A DNA stretch of 64,000 bases from contig JAAOOA010000028.1 in the NCBI GenBank assembly GCA_012861695.1, positions 6,550,470 through 6,614,469 of the forward strand, read 5' to 3'. The position numbers and the translations under genes are program-made. Positions 54,501 through 64,000 of this stretch are shown one piece after another. The DNA is from Trematomus loennbergii (taxonomy: Eukaryota > Chordata > Actinopteri > Perciformes > Nototheniidae). Below the pieces are notes generated by a model. That model was not told where the DNA came from. It saw only the letters and a program-made list of their open reading frames with translations, and searched no databases. The first letter of the stretch is position 1. Each line of letters opens with the position of its first letter.

Positions 54501-57500
54501 TCAAATTATTTTCCACAGCAAAGCAATAACAAAAAATGCAAGAATAGACCTCAAAAATCAAATCAATTTTTCTTACACAATAAAGTCAACCTAGCTTTTA
54601 GAATAAAACAGGGTATTAGCAAACACTCTAGGGAGCTTAAACCCAAATCTCCTTTTTACCTTTTTACCTTTTGTGTAAAGCAATGGAAAGTGGAAAAAGC
54701 CATCATCCAGCACATTGCACTTGTTACACAACTAGTGAACATTTGATATGACGCACTTTTTGAGTTAAAAGGTTACAGCCAAATTTCGGTTAGCATTCAA
54801 TCATTGTTGAGGTTCTTCACAAGGACATGGAAAACTAAATATGTGTGGTCACTGAGGGCCTTTGAGCAAAAGGTCAAACAAAGTAGTTCAATTATGATCT
54901 GCCTCCGTCTGTTCTGTTATTATTTTACAAAAGCCAGTCTTGGACGGTTTAGTTGGGACCATCCATCGACAGCACTGTGTGCCTGTGTGGTCAATCATCA
55001 CTCCTCAATCTTACAGTACGTTCATCACAGAGGTTTTTCCAGTGTCAGAGCTGCTAAGAGGATAAGGCTCGGCCAGCACTTTGTGTAACACATTTAGTCA
55101 CACATGGCCTTTATTTCACACTAGTTTCATGACTCAACAGGCTTATTCTGCAGAAACACTTTTATATGATCTGCTGCCACTTTAGAAAACAAACCCACAT
55201 GTGACAGCTAAGTATGCCTGAGCTGTCCCAAAATTAGGTTGTAATTGTATATTTAGCCCCAGAATAACAACATAATCCAACCCATTAATCATCTTACAAA
55301 GTGGCCACATTTAAAGGCAATGGAAATTAACAAATTAATGTTCAAATAACTAAATTGTGACATATTTTCCCAACGGGAGATCTGTCAATAATAAATACAT
55401 TTTCAGCAGGGTTGGAAAAGCCAAGTAAGAGTCTAAGCATATGTCTGTTCACAACATGCATACTGTAGATCAGGGCTATTCAATTAGTTTGGAATGGGGG
55501 CCGGTTGATGAAAATGATCCAAAGCAAGGGGCCGGGAAAAAGATGGCTTGAAATATGAGCAATCATATTAAGAGCTTCGGATACAGTAAATACTACAACA
55601 GCATAGTGGAGTGCATATATTGTGTTTAATTCAATCAAACAACATAGCCCCAAGGCCTTTTAGAGATCTAAATGGCAAGTTCAGAACTCAGTAGGCCTAC
55701 ATGTGAAGCTAATTTAACCATCAACATCATTTCATTTGATTTAGGTGAAATGATCTAATCATTCACGCAGAGATGCAATAAATGACAGGAGTTACAGTAG
55801 CTAGTAGGTGGGTTCGAAACCCGAGCCCGCCGAAGTTTTCAGGCAATGTCTTCCCCTCTATCTCTCAATTTAATTTTTAACACCCTCTCTGAAAGGCACT
55901 CTGGCCCCAAAAAAAATCTTAAAAAAAAAAAATGAGATTACTTTTTAACAATATACTCAAAGGGCCAGTAAATATCACCCCGGGGCCGGATTTGGCCCGC
56001 GGGCCGCCAATTGAATAGCCCTGCTGTAGATCATCTTGGTGTACGCAATCCTTTTCATAATTGACAAGTGTTGTAATGCTATGGCCATGGACGATAACAG
56101 AAGCTGATGACACTTGCCTTCCTCTTTAAAGAGCATTTCAGCCAAAGGAGGAGAAAGACAGCGGAGTGTTAAGCAGAGTGGCTGATTAATAAACAACAGA
56201 TCATGTGGACAGATTAACAAAAGATGACTCCAGCCTTGAGGATCTCCCAGGGTTTAAACCAACACAAGCTAAGTGAACAGTGTATGCTGGAGGAGAGGGG
56301 CTGAGATAAGTGTTTACATGACGAAACGCACCGAGCAGACGAGTAACCGGGAGCCATTATACTAGCTAACGGTATATTATGACCCCTATAATCATATCCA
56401 GGAAGGGGGAACATTAAGCTCTGATAAAAGGCATGAACAGAACATGTTATAGTCCACTTGAATATAATGAAGGGGTTGTGACTTTTACCTGAAAGTCAGA
56501 TAAGTGCTTTCATGTGATTTATGGTCTTAGATCACCCTTCTGATGGAGCAGATAGCTTGGCTGGATAAAGATCTGAGGACACAGATAGTCTAAGAGGACT
56601 TGACCTTTAGGTTCCTTGTGACGGCGTGACACTTCATCCCTGAAACTTCTGGAACAATTCAGGTCATAGGAAAATAGTTATGTCATGTTTCTGTATATTG
56701 ATATGTTTAAAACCAAAACATGATACTTTTAATATCTTACTCATACACTTACTCAAAAAATAGTTTGGTAACCTGTAATCATTCCTTTTGTTCATACCTT
56801 CCATACAAGCCTTAAAGCGATCACTCCTAAGTGTGAATAGAGAATAGGACAGAAACTACAGTTCTTGTTCTGCATCTTAAATAACGCTGTTGGCAGTATA
56901 AGACATTAGAGGTCTGATTTAGACAAATTAAGTTAGTTATGGCCTTTCATAGTGCTTTGAAAGTGCTTGATTTCTCTAACTTTGACTGCTGAAGCCACAC
57001 ACAACTTAGCAAAGAAGGAATGTACACTGGATTTCTCCCATCTCTTACGGTGATAACTTAACAGCTTGTCAATCCTAAAGAAATGACTAAAGCGGCTAAT
57101 ATCTCTGAACCTTCATACAGGCATGAGTATTGCATTAAGATTGACAGAAACAGAAAATCCAAACCTGTCATTTAACTCGGCAAAGAGTGTTACACTGTGT
57201 GCCCAAGAAGAAATAACCTCTTATTGAAGCCATCTGTTTCCATTCTGTGTGACGTTTTGTCATTTCTTTCCAAGCCAATGTTTTGTGAATTGTTACTGAT
57301 CTTCAAAAAAATCATTCATCAGTTAGCCAAGGGGCATGTTTCCAGTTCAGGAGGACACAGCTGAACCATGAGGACTTTGATCCAGGCATCCACTGTGGCT
57401 CAACAGCAGCATTGGGACGTGTTTTTCATGCAAAATATGTTTTCCAGGCCTCTACAAATCCTGGAAACAATAACACTGGCCAGGCCACTCATTCACCTCA

Positions 57501-60500
57501 GATCCAACTCCTACAAACTATGGTTAGAACAGCCTGTTTCTACCCAGTTTGACATTAACGAGGCCTGGTCAGAAGCTTCAAAGAAACCTCAGTATAAATC
57601 GGTAGCAAAGGAGCAGCAAGCACACCATAGCATCTCAAACTATCCCTGCTATTGAAGCCTCAAGCGATTAAACTTAAGCATGTTTCATAAATGCAATCAA
57701 GGCACTCCAACACAATGACATCCTCCTGCAATGAGAGTGCTTCAAAAAGCCATTGATAATCCTACCCAGCAGTGCCATGCAATGAGCTATACAACTCAAG
57801 TGGACTATTTAGATGTGGAGATTAAACAGTTTTACACGTACGCCCTGTTGGCAGTGCCACAGGATATAGTCTTCCATTTGCCGGAGAGTCGCTGAGTGGA
57901 ATTAGATGTAATGTTCTGGCCTTCTTCACACAAATACTGCCCGGGCAAACGGAAATGTGATTATTCTGATAAAGAAAAGCACAGCCGTTCAGCCTGTCTG
58001 ACCTGCAAACACATAGGAGTAGAAAAAAATGCATGGGCTAAAAGGAAGTTAAAGAAATGGGAACACAGGGTGAGAAACAAGCAATATTATGGACATCTTT
58101 CCTCAGGGGTTTTACTTTAAACTGCAAGACGAAAGCATATGCTTGTTACTCAAGCATGTGTTACACTTCAAGTGGGTTTTTCAGTCAAGACATAAGGGGT
58201 TGTCTGAGTGTTTGTTAACAGCACACACTAGAAAATTAAGCATTCTTTTATAATCCTGCCAACCATGACCTCAGTGAACAACAATCAACCTCCTAACCAA
58301 AAGTATGTGACCCAGTGGCACAAAACTCCACAGGACCATTATAATGGGTTACACTGCTTGTTTTCCAGCCACAGTCTCTGGAGTCTCATGAAAACATAAT
58401 CTCGGCACTACCTAACGGTTAACTAAAAGAGGCATGAGAAGACCTGGATGTGTTTTAAGGGGGAAAGAATGAAATGAGAATTGCTTAACACCTAAGGCAG
58501 ACAAGACCAGATGGTAATAGAATGCTATATTTAAAATCTGCAGCTCTAAGCGTGCTAATTCATGATGGATGAAGGCTGAGGAGTGGAAGGAAAGCTGAAT
58601 ATGAAATCATCCATCATTTGCATGCATTAGATTTTGATGAGGATATGGGCAAAAGCACTTTTGGCCTCAGAAAGTCTATTTTGGCAGCACATCAAAGGCT
58701 CTTCGACTTCCTGAATGGGAGCAGGACTGAGGGCCAAACGTCTGAGGGGAGAGTGTGTTTCTGAAGCCCCTGGGAGAGGAAGTAGAGGACAGAAAATACA
58801 GAGCGGAGAGCCAGGCTGCTTCTCAGAAAGCCTGGGCATCCTGCCTCTCCCAGCCAGGGACCTCTGGACACATTTCCACCAGCTGCCCTCAAAAAAACAA
58901 ACCAGGCACTGTGCAGAGCGCTCGTCTGGTGGAATATGGCCACGTTCCATCAACAGGTTGCTTACATTGCAACATTAGAATACATTTTGTTTGTATATCC
59001 TCCAATTCATGTATTAACGGACTGAGCAATACAATGGCTGTGTAGAGACAATATGCAGCACTTTGCTTAGGGCTAGGTGTTAAACCTCAATGCTCAGTAC
59101 CAACTGAAATGTGTCAGGAGCAGAAAATATTGAAAATGCAGTATTGTAGTACTGAAAGCTTATAGGCATAGAATGTAAAGGTTTATGAGTAAATCCATAA
59201 TTTTGCCAGATTTTGACTGTACACCATTGAGGCACAGCTGCTTGCGTTTAACATTTTTAAGTTTGGCTTCTTTTGTTGCACAAAAAACGTTTTCAATTTA
59301 ACATAAAACATAACTAAAAAGGCACTCGGACAATGCAGACGTCTGCTGAGGACAAGAAGCCTTAAAAGGAAAGTAAATATTATTCTGTGTGTCTGTCCTG
59401 TAATGTGGAGCCTCTCCAAAATTGAATAGGCACTTCAATGTCCACCACGTTTCATTAAAAACAGGATGATAGTTCTTATGTGATTCTGCTTACAATATAT
59501 TAATATAATGCTATTTGAAACCATTCATACCTATTTGAACCAAAAGTTCATTCTTTACCTTAGAAAACAGAACTTGACAGAGCAATCTCACCAAAAGGTC
59601 AATTTAGCATTTGTTCTGGAGCATTTTATCTTATCACATGATCTTTCTCAGCAGATGAATTGTGCACAGCTGTCATAGAATTGTAGATCTTCACATTTCT
59701 ATTTTTCTGAGCACTTGAGGATCTTAAGGAATCAATCATTTAAGAAGTTTGTACCTTCTGGTGAATGTACTTTTAATCTTGACTTTTACGCCAACATTAA
59801 CAGGAAGTCCTTTAAGAGCTCTGGAAAATGGAAATTCAAACATCTTTAACTCCATGACAACTGGGCAAACACCATCTGCTGAGGAAGATGATCCAAAACA
59901 AAACAAAACAAAAACAGCAACTAAATTGTGGTGAAGCTACATAATAATGGATATATGGATATAACGGATTGTGCATTGGGAGGTATTTTTGCGGTCTCAG
60001 AAAAAAACTGCAAATGTAAATGATTAATGGTGTCGTTAGTGTAATATAACCTAATTAGTGCACTTCTTTCAGAATGAAAAATACAAATTAATACATTCGG
60101 AAGCTGTTAGTTTGGCAGGGCAATTTCCATGAGGTCAGGAAGGGGAACTAAATGCTTGTTGAGTGTTTCACCACGAAAAAGATCTTCCTGAGAAAGTCTG
60201 CCAGAGACACCAGAGGAAGGAGAGGATTTGGGTAAGAGAGGGGCTCTGAATATTCTGACAGTGAGAGAACCATGAGACGACTGTTACTGACAGCTGTCCT
60301 GCTGTGAGGTGAGACCCTCAAAAACTCTCCATGTGCCTACAGTGTTACAACAAATGAGATGGACAGGGCAAATAAAATAAATGGAGCAGCAAGCCCTTGT
60401 TGTTTATGGAGTTGAAGGGGTGTAGAATTACAGGATGTCAACATCACGCTGAGGAGATGAAGGTAGCAGGTGTGCTATATGTTTTGAAATTACATTCACT

Positions 60501-61795
60501 TATAATAATTTAAGGACTTTTAGAGCATTGGAGCAGGTTTGCAATAGGAAAAAAAGAAACTGCTGAGTTCCCTCTCTTGGGAAACCAGGTTACTGCTCCA
60601 CAGCTGTTGGACCTTTGATCACACTGCACATATCTGTCTTTATCCAGACCAATGAACACCTGCATGCAGTAAATAAACAAACAGCTGGTCTTTGTATTAC
60701 TGTATCCAGGCAGACTGCGTTGCTGAGAACCAACACTATCTTTCCAAAACCTAAAAGAAAAACAATTGCCCCAGTTCATTCATTCAGGGCCCTGGTAATG
60801 TGGTTGTGTGGAAACAAAACACAAACACTTACACTGGAAGTTCAAAATAAGTTGTGCATTATGTGTTTAATCTGAAGATCTACTAAAATGTAACATATGA
60901 AACAAGAATGTGCTGTAGTCTGTAGATGTAAACACAAATAAACTCCATTGGGTTTATCAGTGGTATCTTATTGGAGCTAATAATCGACCTATGCAACATG
61001 ATTGTGAAAACAAATGAAATGTGTCTGCAGGACTAAGTGAGTTCAACAATCGTGCATGGGGACTGATTGCTCCTACTGATATCTCATGATTCCTTTAGTG
61101 ACATGGTTAAGTTTGTGTTTGCTTGCTATGATGACATCAATGCACAGCCTGACTGTGCAGATCCTGCAGACAAGCTCCCACCTTTGACATCCCTGTACTA
61201 AATGTTCTCAAACACCAGACATGGTTACCTTGATCTCTGCAGCTCTATCGCAGAGTTGGCTATCTGTCCGCCCTCCAGGCTGTAGTTCTGGGGGTTTTGC
61301 CTGGAGTATGGGGCAGGTAGGATTCCCTGAGTGTACGTCTGCAGCCTCCCTCTAGTCGACACTGGCACCGCGGAGAACGGCGAGCTGAAAGTGGAGGGCA
61401 GGAAAGCGTCGCCCTCCGAGTCTGCACCCACCGGGGCAGCTGCGGGACCCGTCCCGAAACTACCCCGTCTGTTAGCTAACAGAGCCTGGTTTGCAAAAGC
61501 GAGCGCCTCGGCGGCCGTGGAGGCAGCCGCCGCCGCAGCAGCCGCAGCCCGCCCCGTACGCCGTGCGCTCCGGAGAAACCAGGCTCTGACTAGTCCTAGC
61601 GTCAAGTGAGTCCTCCTCCTCGTTCTGATTGTCTGCATCGTCTTGCACGGGTCGTCCATCCAGGGAAATGTTGCTGAGAAAGGACAACGCCGCTTGCCTC
61701 CTCCTCGGGTCTATGCGTTTCCGCGTATGCTCGATACTGGAGTGCTTGATCTGCAGCGTGGCTGTGGATGTGTTGCTGCTCGTGGCAGCCGCCAT
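43504..61795 (-). CDS. cables1: CDK5 and ABL1 enzyme substrate 1, complete, 10 exons
   Basis: CABLES1 links cyclin-dependent kinases (CDK2, CDK3, CDK5) to tyrosine kinases such as Abl and Wee1, favours their inhibitory or activating Tyr15 phosphorylation, and stabilises p53-family proteins. Exons in coding order (minus strand): 61795-61229, 54273-54202, 54074-53982, 52914-52837, 49635-49533, 48824-48668, 48538-48436, 45580-45474, 45058-44851, 43644-43504. All introns are GT-AG. Identity rests on near-complete agreement with human CABLES1 from exon 2 onward, including the C-terminal cyclin box. Exon 1 carries one base too many and exon 7 one too few; with both allowed for, the product is about 542 residues (human 633, the difference being in the low-complexity N-terminus). 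CABLES2 is a less likely alternative; adjacency to NPC1 supports CABLES1. Confidence 0.93.
46344..46430 (+). repeat. Fragment of a common fish interspersed repeat
   Basis: TTTAAAGGAGTAGTTTGGGT and the following CATTCCCTACAGTAGATAGT resemble the start of a very common teleost repeat. It is truncated, with no right end seen. It lies upstream of exon 8 in the cables1 intron 45581-48435. Confidence 0.4.
48436..48538 (-). pseudogene. cables1: cables1 exon 7 with a one-base frame break
   Basis: Exon 6 ends with one base of a Gly codon. In that frame exon 7 begins GNDLGNF (human GSDLGDF) and soon meets a stop. The conserved continuation [20 protein letters not shown] (human [20 protein letters not shown]) lies in the frame offset by one base. 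The exon is 103 nt where 104 is required to reach phase 0 at the donor. The minus-strand GGGG run at 48528-48525 is one G short. As in exon 1 and in NPC1, the break is at a short homopolymer and the flanks are intact. Confidence 0.85.
48436..54273 (-). CDS. cables1: cables1 exons 2-7: conserved middle region
   Basis: Exon 2 (54273-54202): [20 protein letters not shown]. Exon 3 (54074-53982): [18 protein letters not shown] and [12 protein letters not shown]. Exon 4 (52914-52837, only 78 nt): [20 protein letters not shown]. Exon 5 (49635-49533): [10 protein letters not shown] and [12 protein letters not shown]. Exon 6 (48824-48668): [19 protein letters not shown] and [20 protein letters not shown]. 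Exon 7 (48538-48436): NDLGNF, then a frame break, then [19 protein letters not shown]. Exon 4 is too short to appear as an ORF; I found it from its protein similarity and its good splice sites. The serine/arginine-rich text is probably disordered and phosphorylated, including the CDK-type site in TLSGSPRP. Confidence 0.9.
51020..51300 (-). mobile_element. Probable retroelement fragment (SINE/LINE tail), minus strand
   Basis: Read on the minus strand, it contains GGTTCTGGGTTCAAACCCC (a tRNA B-box-like word, about 51251-51233), TGCATGTTAGGTAATG, then GTCAAATGCAGAGGACTAAA and a tail GGGATTAATAAAGTATAACC. This order and the AATAAAGTAT tail are typical of fish short retroelements. No A box is clear, so a tRNA origin is possible but unproven. 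It lies in cables1 intron 4. Confidence 0.45.
51341..51780. mobile_element. Long-TIR non-autonomous element in cables1 intron 4
   Basis: The left end reads GGAATAGTTTGAGATTTTGG, TTTGCTTTCTTACTGACAG, AAAGATTAATACTC. The right end gives the inverse: GTTAATCTTTTCCTCTAACC, TGGCAAGAAAGCAAATGAGG, CCGAAATGTCATTCC. The centre has GGGGGAAACAGCTAGCCTGG, a signature of one of the most frequent teleost repeats. The inverted ends pair over roughly 90 bp, imperfectly. Confidence 0.65.
54274..61228 (-). other. cables1: cables1 intron 1 (about 7 kb)
   Basis: The longest intron in the window. Apart from the hAT element (55471-56023) and a (CAAAA)n run near 59891-59912, I see no exons and no conserved protein in any frame. 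ORFs of up to 108 codons (for example 58627-58953) have no recognisable domain and lie in ordinary intron-like DNA. Confidence 0.6.
55471..56023. mobile_element. hAT non-autonomous element with exact 8-bp target duplication
   Basis: The ends CAGGGCTATTCAATT (55471-55485) and AATTGAATAGCCCTG (56009-56023) are perfect inverses, and both flanks are CTGTAGAT (55463-55470 and 56024-56031). An 8-bp duplication and CAGGG ends identify hAT. Subterminal GGGGGCCGG / GGGCCGGATTTGGCCC words lie near the ends. At 55808-55825 there is GTGGGTTCGAAACCCGAG, a tRNA B-box-like word followed by a pyrimidine-rich tail, which may be a SINE fragment captured inside. In cables1 intron 1. Confidence 0.88.
61229..61795 (-). 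CDS. cables1: cables1 exon 1: N-terminal region, polyalanine tract, one-base frame break
   Basis: The start ATG at 61795-61793 gives [15 protein letters not shown], then the conserved [23 protein letters not shown]. That frame runs to [11 protein letters not shown] and then into cysteine/glycine-rich nonsense and a stop. The second half reads in another frame: a run of nine alanines, [37 protein letters not shown], then the conserved [18 protein letters not shown] and IELQRSR. The exon is 567 nt, but its 3' phase (two bases of an Arg codon) needs 566, so one base is extra. The likely place is the minus-strand GGGG run at 61555-61552. The donor follows at 61228. Confidence 0.85.
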
Positions 61796-62565
61796 GGTCC
61801 GCTCCCAGTGGTCCGAGTCCCCGCAGCGAGCGATCTTACCTGGCCGACATTAATAAAGTGTTAATCGTGCTTGTGTTGGTGAATGGTAGTGGCCTGTCTT
61901 TTAAGTACATGCGCTTAACTGGGTGAAAACAGGGAGGTCACGTGTGTGCAGTATTGTGGCAGCACAGGAAAAATGTGGACCAATGGGCGGTCAGGAATAC
62001 ATGTGTTTTTTTTCTCTACCTTTTCCTGACTGCTGAAAGCTCCACTGGCTCGTCTGACAGGGTATGCCAACATTACGTAAACATAAGTACGGTGTATGTA
62101 AGACTGGCGTCTGACCTGCATTATATTCGTCTTAATGCTTACTTTTCACGTTTTGTATCAATTTGGAAAACCTCCTACTGTACAAAATAAACTTTCAAGC
62201 TTTTCTCATTTCAAATTTGACAGCATGCTGCATGGTGAATAACTTGCTTGTTGATGTGTCAGTCCGCAGAACAAGGAGCAGTGGTTTGCACATTGATCAC
62301 TGGGTGCTGACAGAACAGGGCCTGGCTGGCTCAGTTTGTTTTGGGAAAATAGATCATTTTCTGAACCGTACAAGGCAGCATCTCTGCAGCAATTGCGCCA
62401 TCTTTCTGCTTGACATGCAATGCGTGTGCTGTTTTTCCCCAATAACCCCATTAAATATGCCATCTAGAGGTTTTTGGGTGACACAACCACAATAATGTAT
62501 GCAAGGGCGCATTTAACTGGTTCGTACAACGTCCTGTGAACGTTGAGACCCCTCAGCCAAACTAC
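61796..62565 (-). promoter_or_regulatory. cables1: cables1 promoter region and upstream flank
   Basis: Upstream of the cables1 ATG on the minus strand. Exon 1 and the first 60 bases or so upstream are CpG-rich, as in a CpG-island promoter; beyond 61860 the base composition falls back to normal. No TATA box is clear. The stretch 61900-62565 shows no gene; its ORFs carry no recognisable domain. Confidence 0.4.
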
Positions 62566-62590
62566 GGTGGCCCTGAAGTGCAAGACACCA

Positions 62591-62920
62591 CAGCATTTCA
62601 CAAAGCACTACAGCATTTCAGAAAACACAACAGCATTTCAGAAAACGCCGCAGCATTTCAGAAAACACTACAGCATTTCAGAAAACGCCGCAGCATTTCA
62701 GAAAACACAACAGCATTTCAGAAAACGCCGCAGCATTTCAGAAAACACTACAGCATTTCAGAAAACGCTACAGCATTTCAGAAAACGCCACAGCATTTCA
62801 GAAAACGCCGCAGCATTTCAGAAAACGCCACAGCATTTCAGAAAACGCCGCAGCATTTCAGAAAACGCTACAGCATTTCACAAAACGCTACAGCATTTCA
62901 CAAAACGCTACAGCATTTCA
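62591..62920 (+). repeat. 20-bp tandem array, left arm (17 units)
   Basis: Units start every 20 bases exactly with CAGCATTTCA from 62591 to 62911. The second half varies among GAAAACGCCG, GAAAACACAA, GAAAACACTA, GAAAACGCTA, GAAAACGCCA and CAAAACGCTA. Confidence 0.95.
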
Positions 62921-63400
62921 CATTGGACGGAAAGGGTATTCCTTTAGGGAGAACACTTCTTTTTTGTGATTGGACAGAGCCAGCCAGAGAAGCACTGCTG
63001 TGATTGTTTGTTTTTGCTGCCAGTCAAGAAATGACGCTTTGTGATTGGTCAGCACCCGACAGCGCAACATGTGCAGACAAGACGACAGGCGAAAAACTTT
63101 TTGAAATGCGTGTTTTCTGAATGGAGATCGGATCGATCAGGCTAAACTAACCTGTAGCTGCTCCGTCCACACTCACAACAACGGCCTACAGACATAAATA
63201 AAGCAGCAACTATATTCGCCATGACACAGACAGTCTGTGGTTTGTCCAAGTTTAACTTTTGTCCAGTTTCTGAACAGATATGAGGAGCTGTGAGCTCTGA
63301 GTGTGTGCTAACGGCTGATGTGTTGGGACATGTTGGCTCTGTCCAATCACAAACAAGAAGTGTTCTCCCTAAAGGAATACCCTTTCCGTCCAATGTGAAA

Positions 63401-63880
63401 TGCTGTGGTGTTTTCTGAAACGCTGTAATGTTTTCTGAAATGCTGTAGCGTTTTGTGAAATGCTGTGGTGTTTTGTGAAATGCTGTAGCGTTTTCTGAAA
63501 TGCTGTGGTGTTTTGTGAAATGCTGTTGTGTTTTCTGAAATGCTGTGGCGTTTTCTGAAATGCTGCGGCGTTTTCTGAAATGCTGTGGCGTTTTGTGAAA
63601 TGCTGTAGCGTTTTCTGAAATGCTGTGGTGTTTTGTGAAATGCTGTTGTGTTTTCTGAAATGCTGTTGTGTTTTCTGAAATGCTGTTGTGTTTTCTGAAA
63701 TGCTGTTGTGTTTTCTGAAATGCTGTGGCGTTTTCTGAAATGCTGCGGCGTTTTCTGAAATGCTGTGGCGTTTTGTGAGCTGTAGTGTTTTGTGAAATGC
63801 TGCGGCATTTTCTGAAATGCTGCGGTGTTTTCTGAAATGCTGTTGTGTTTTCTGAAATGCTGTGGTGTCTTGCACTTCAG
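63401..63880 (-). repeat. 20-bp tandem array, right arm (about 24 units, inverted)
   Basis: Inverse of the left array: TGAAATGCTG with variants of TGGCGTTTTC. Nineteen units start exactly every 20 bases from 63401 to 63761; after a two-base deletion near 63779 about five more follow. The different unit numbers of the two arms show that they expanded independently. Confidence 0.93.
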
Positions 63881-64000
63881 GGCCACCATACAAACCTTTA
63901 CAAAAAACAACGGATAACCTTAGGGAACGTTTCCTCCAGGTTATACGATTTCAGATTTTTTTTTAAAGTGAAATACTCCCTGACTTGAACAGAGTCCTGG

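Larger units (their letters stand above)
62566..63887. mobile_element. Foldback element with inverted arms made of a 20-bp tandem repeat
   Basis: The outer ends GGTGGCCCTGAAGTGCAAGA (62566) and its inverse at 63868-63887 are identical. Inside them lie arrays of a 20-bp unit, CAGCATTTCAGAAAACGCCG and variants: 17 units from 62591 on the left, and about 24 units in opposite orientation at 63401-63880 on the right. The arms continue inward through TTGGACGGAAAGGGTATTCC to GATTGGACAGAGCC (62981) and its inverse at 63335. The unpaired centre is about 350 bp and has no gene. Because 20 is not a multiple of 3, all frames stay open through the arrays, so the ORFs there are artefacts. No clear target duplication is visible. 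Confidence 0.85.

Noticed and set aside
58627..59045. Overlapping ORFs on both strands inside cables1 intron 1
   Set aside because: Chance open frames with no recognisable domain and no splice-site framework.
43504..61795. cables1 or npc1 as pseudogenes
   Set aside because: Only single-base breaks are present, all splice sites and the remaining protein are conserved, and the breaks are mostly at short homopolymers. Error is the simpler reading, though not proven.
61331..61864. Plus-strand ORFs over cables1 exon 1
   Set aside because: Shadows of the GC-rich minus-strand exon.
62591..63880. CRISPR array
   Set aside because: The repeats are contiguous 20-bp units without spacers, in inverted arms, in vertebrate DNA.
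62536..63910. ORFs of 134-187 codons with HFRKxxSISENxxAFQKT repeats
   Set aside because: Produced by the 20-bp tandem unit read in all frames (60 bp gives 20 residues). There is no start context, no splice support and no known domain; the same text appears on both strands because the arms are inverted.

Overview
The window is vertebrate nuclear DNA, almost certainly from a percomorph-type teleost fish. The evidence is intron-rich genes whose exon boundaries match the human orthologues almost base for base, AT-rich introns, a long (TG)n tract, and many short DNA transposons and an L2-like LINE fragment of kinds typical of bony fish. It holds three protein-coding genes. There are no bacterial operons, CRISPR arrays or viral genomes. 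Exon coordinates were read by eye from splice sites and translated sequence and compared with human EGFR, NPC1 and CABLES1 as remembered; no search was run.

Region 1, 1-17,890 (+): the 3' two thirds of an EGF receptor gene (egfr/egfra), from the equivalent of human exon 7 to the stop at 16148. It encodes 948 residues: the end of cysteine-rich domain II, domains III and IV, the transmembrane helix, a complete tyrosine kinase, and a C-tail with the usual phosphotyrosine sites. The last intron starts with a GC donor.

Region 2, 19,255-35,244 (+): the whole NPC1 gene (lysosomal cholesterol exporter) in 25 coding exons, about 1272 residues once two single-base frame breaks are allowed for (exons 13 and 24). 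Its introns hold several MITEs, a hAT-like element and an L2-type LINE fragment.

Region 3, 61,795-43,504 (-): the whole CABLES1 gene (Cdk5 and Abl enzyme substrate, cyclin-box protein) in 10 coding exons, about 542 residues, also with two single-base frame breaks (exons 1 and 7). NPC1 and CABLES1 converge. Human NPC1 and CABLES1 also lie close together (18q11), so that linkage is ancient; EGFR lies beside them here but on another chromosome in human.

The intergenic stretches (17.9-19.2 kb, 37.5-41.9 kb, 61.9-64.0 kb) hold mainly repeats. The most striking is a 1.3-kb foldback element at 62,566-63,887, whose inverted arms are arrays of a 20-bp unit. The genes do not form a functional operon: EGFR is a plasma-membrane receptor, NPC1 a lysosomal transporter and CABLES1 a regulator of cyclin-dependent kinases. 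I found no previously undescribed gene system. The points worth a second look are the four frame breaks, the GC-AG intron, the transposon placements, the foldback element, a perfect 21-bp hairpin and a CTCF-like site just upstream of NPC1.
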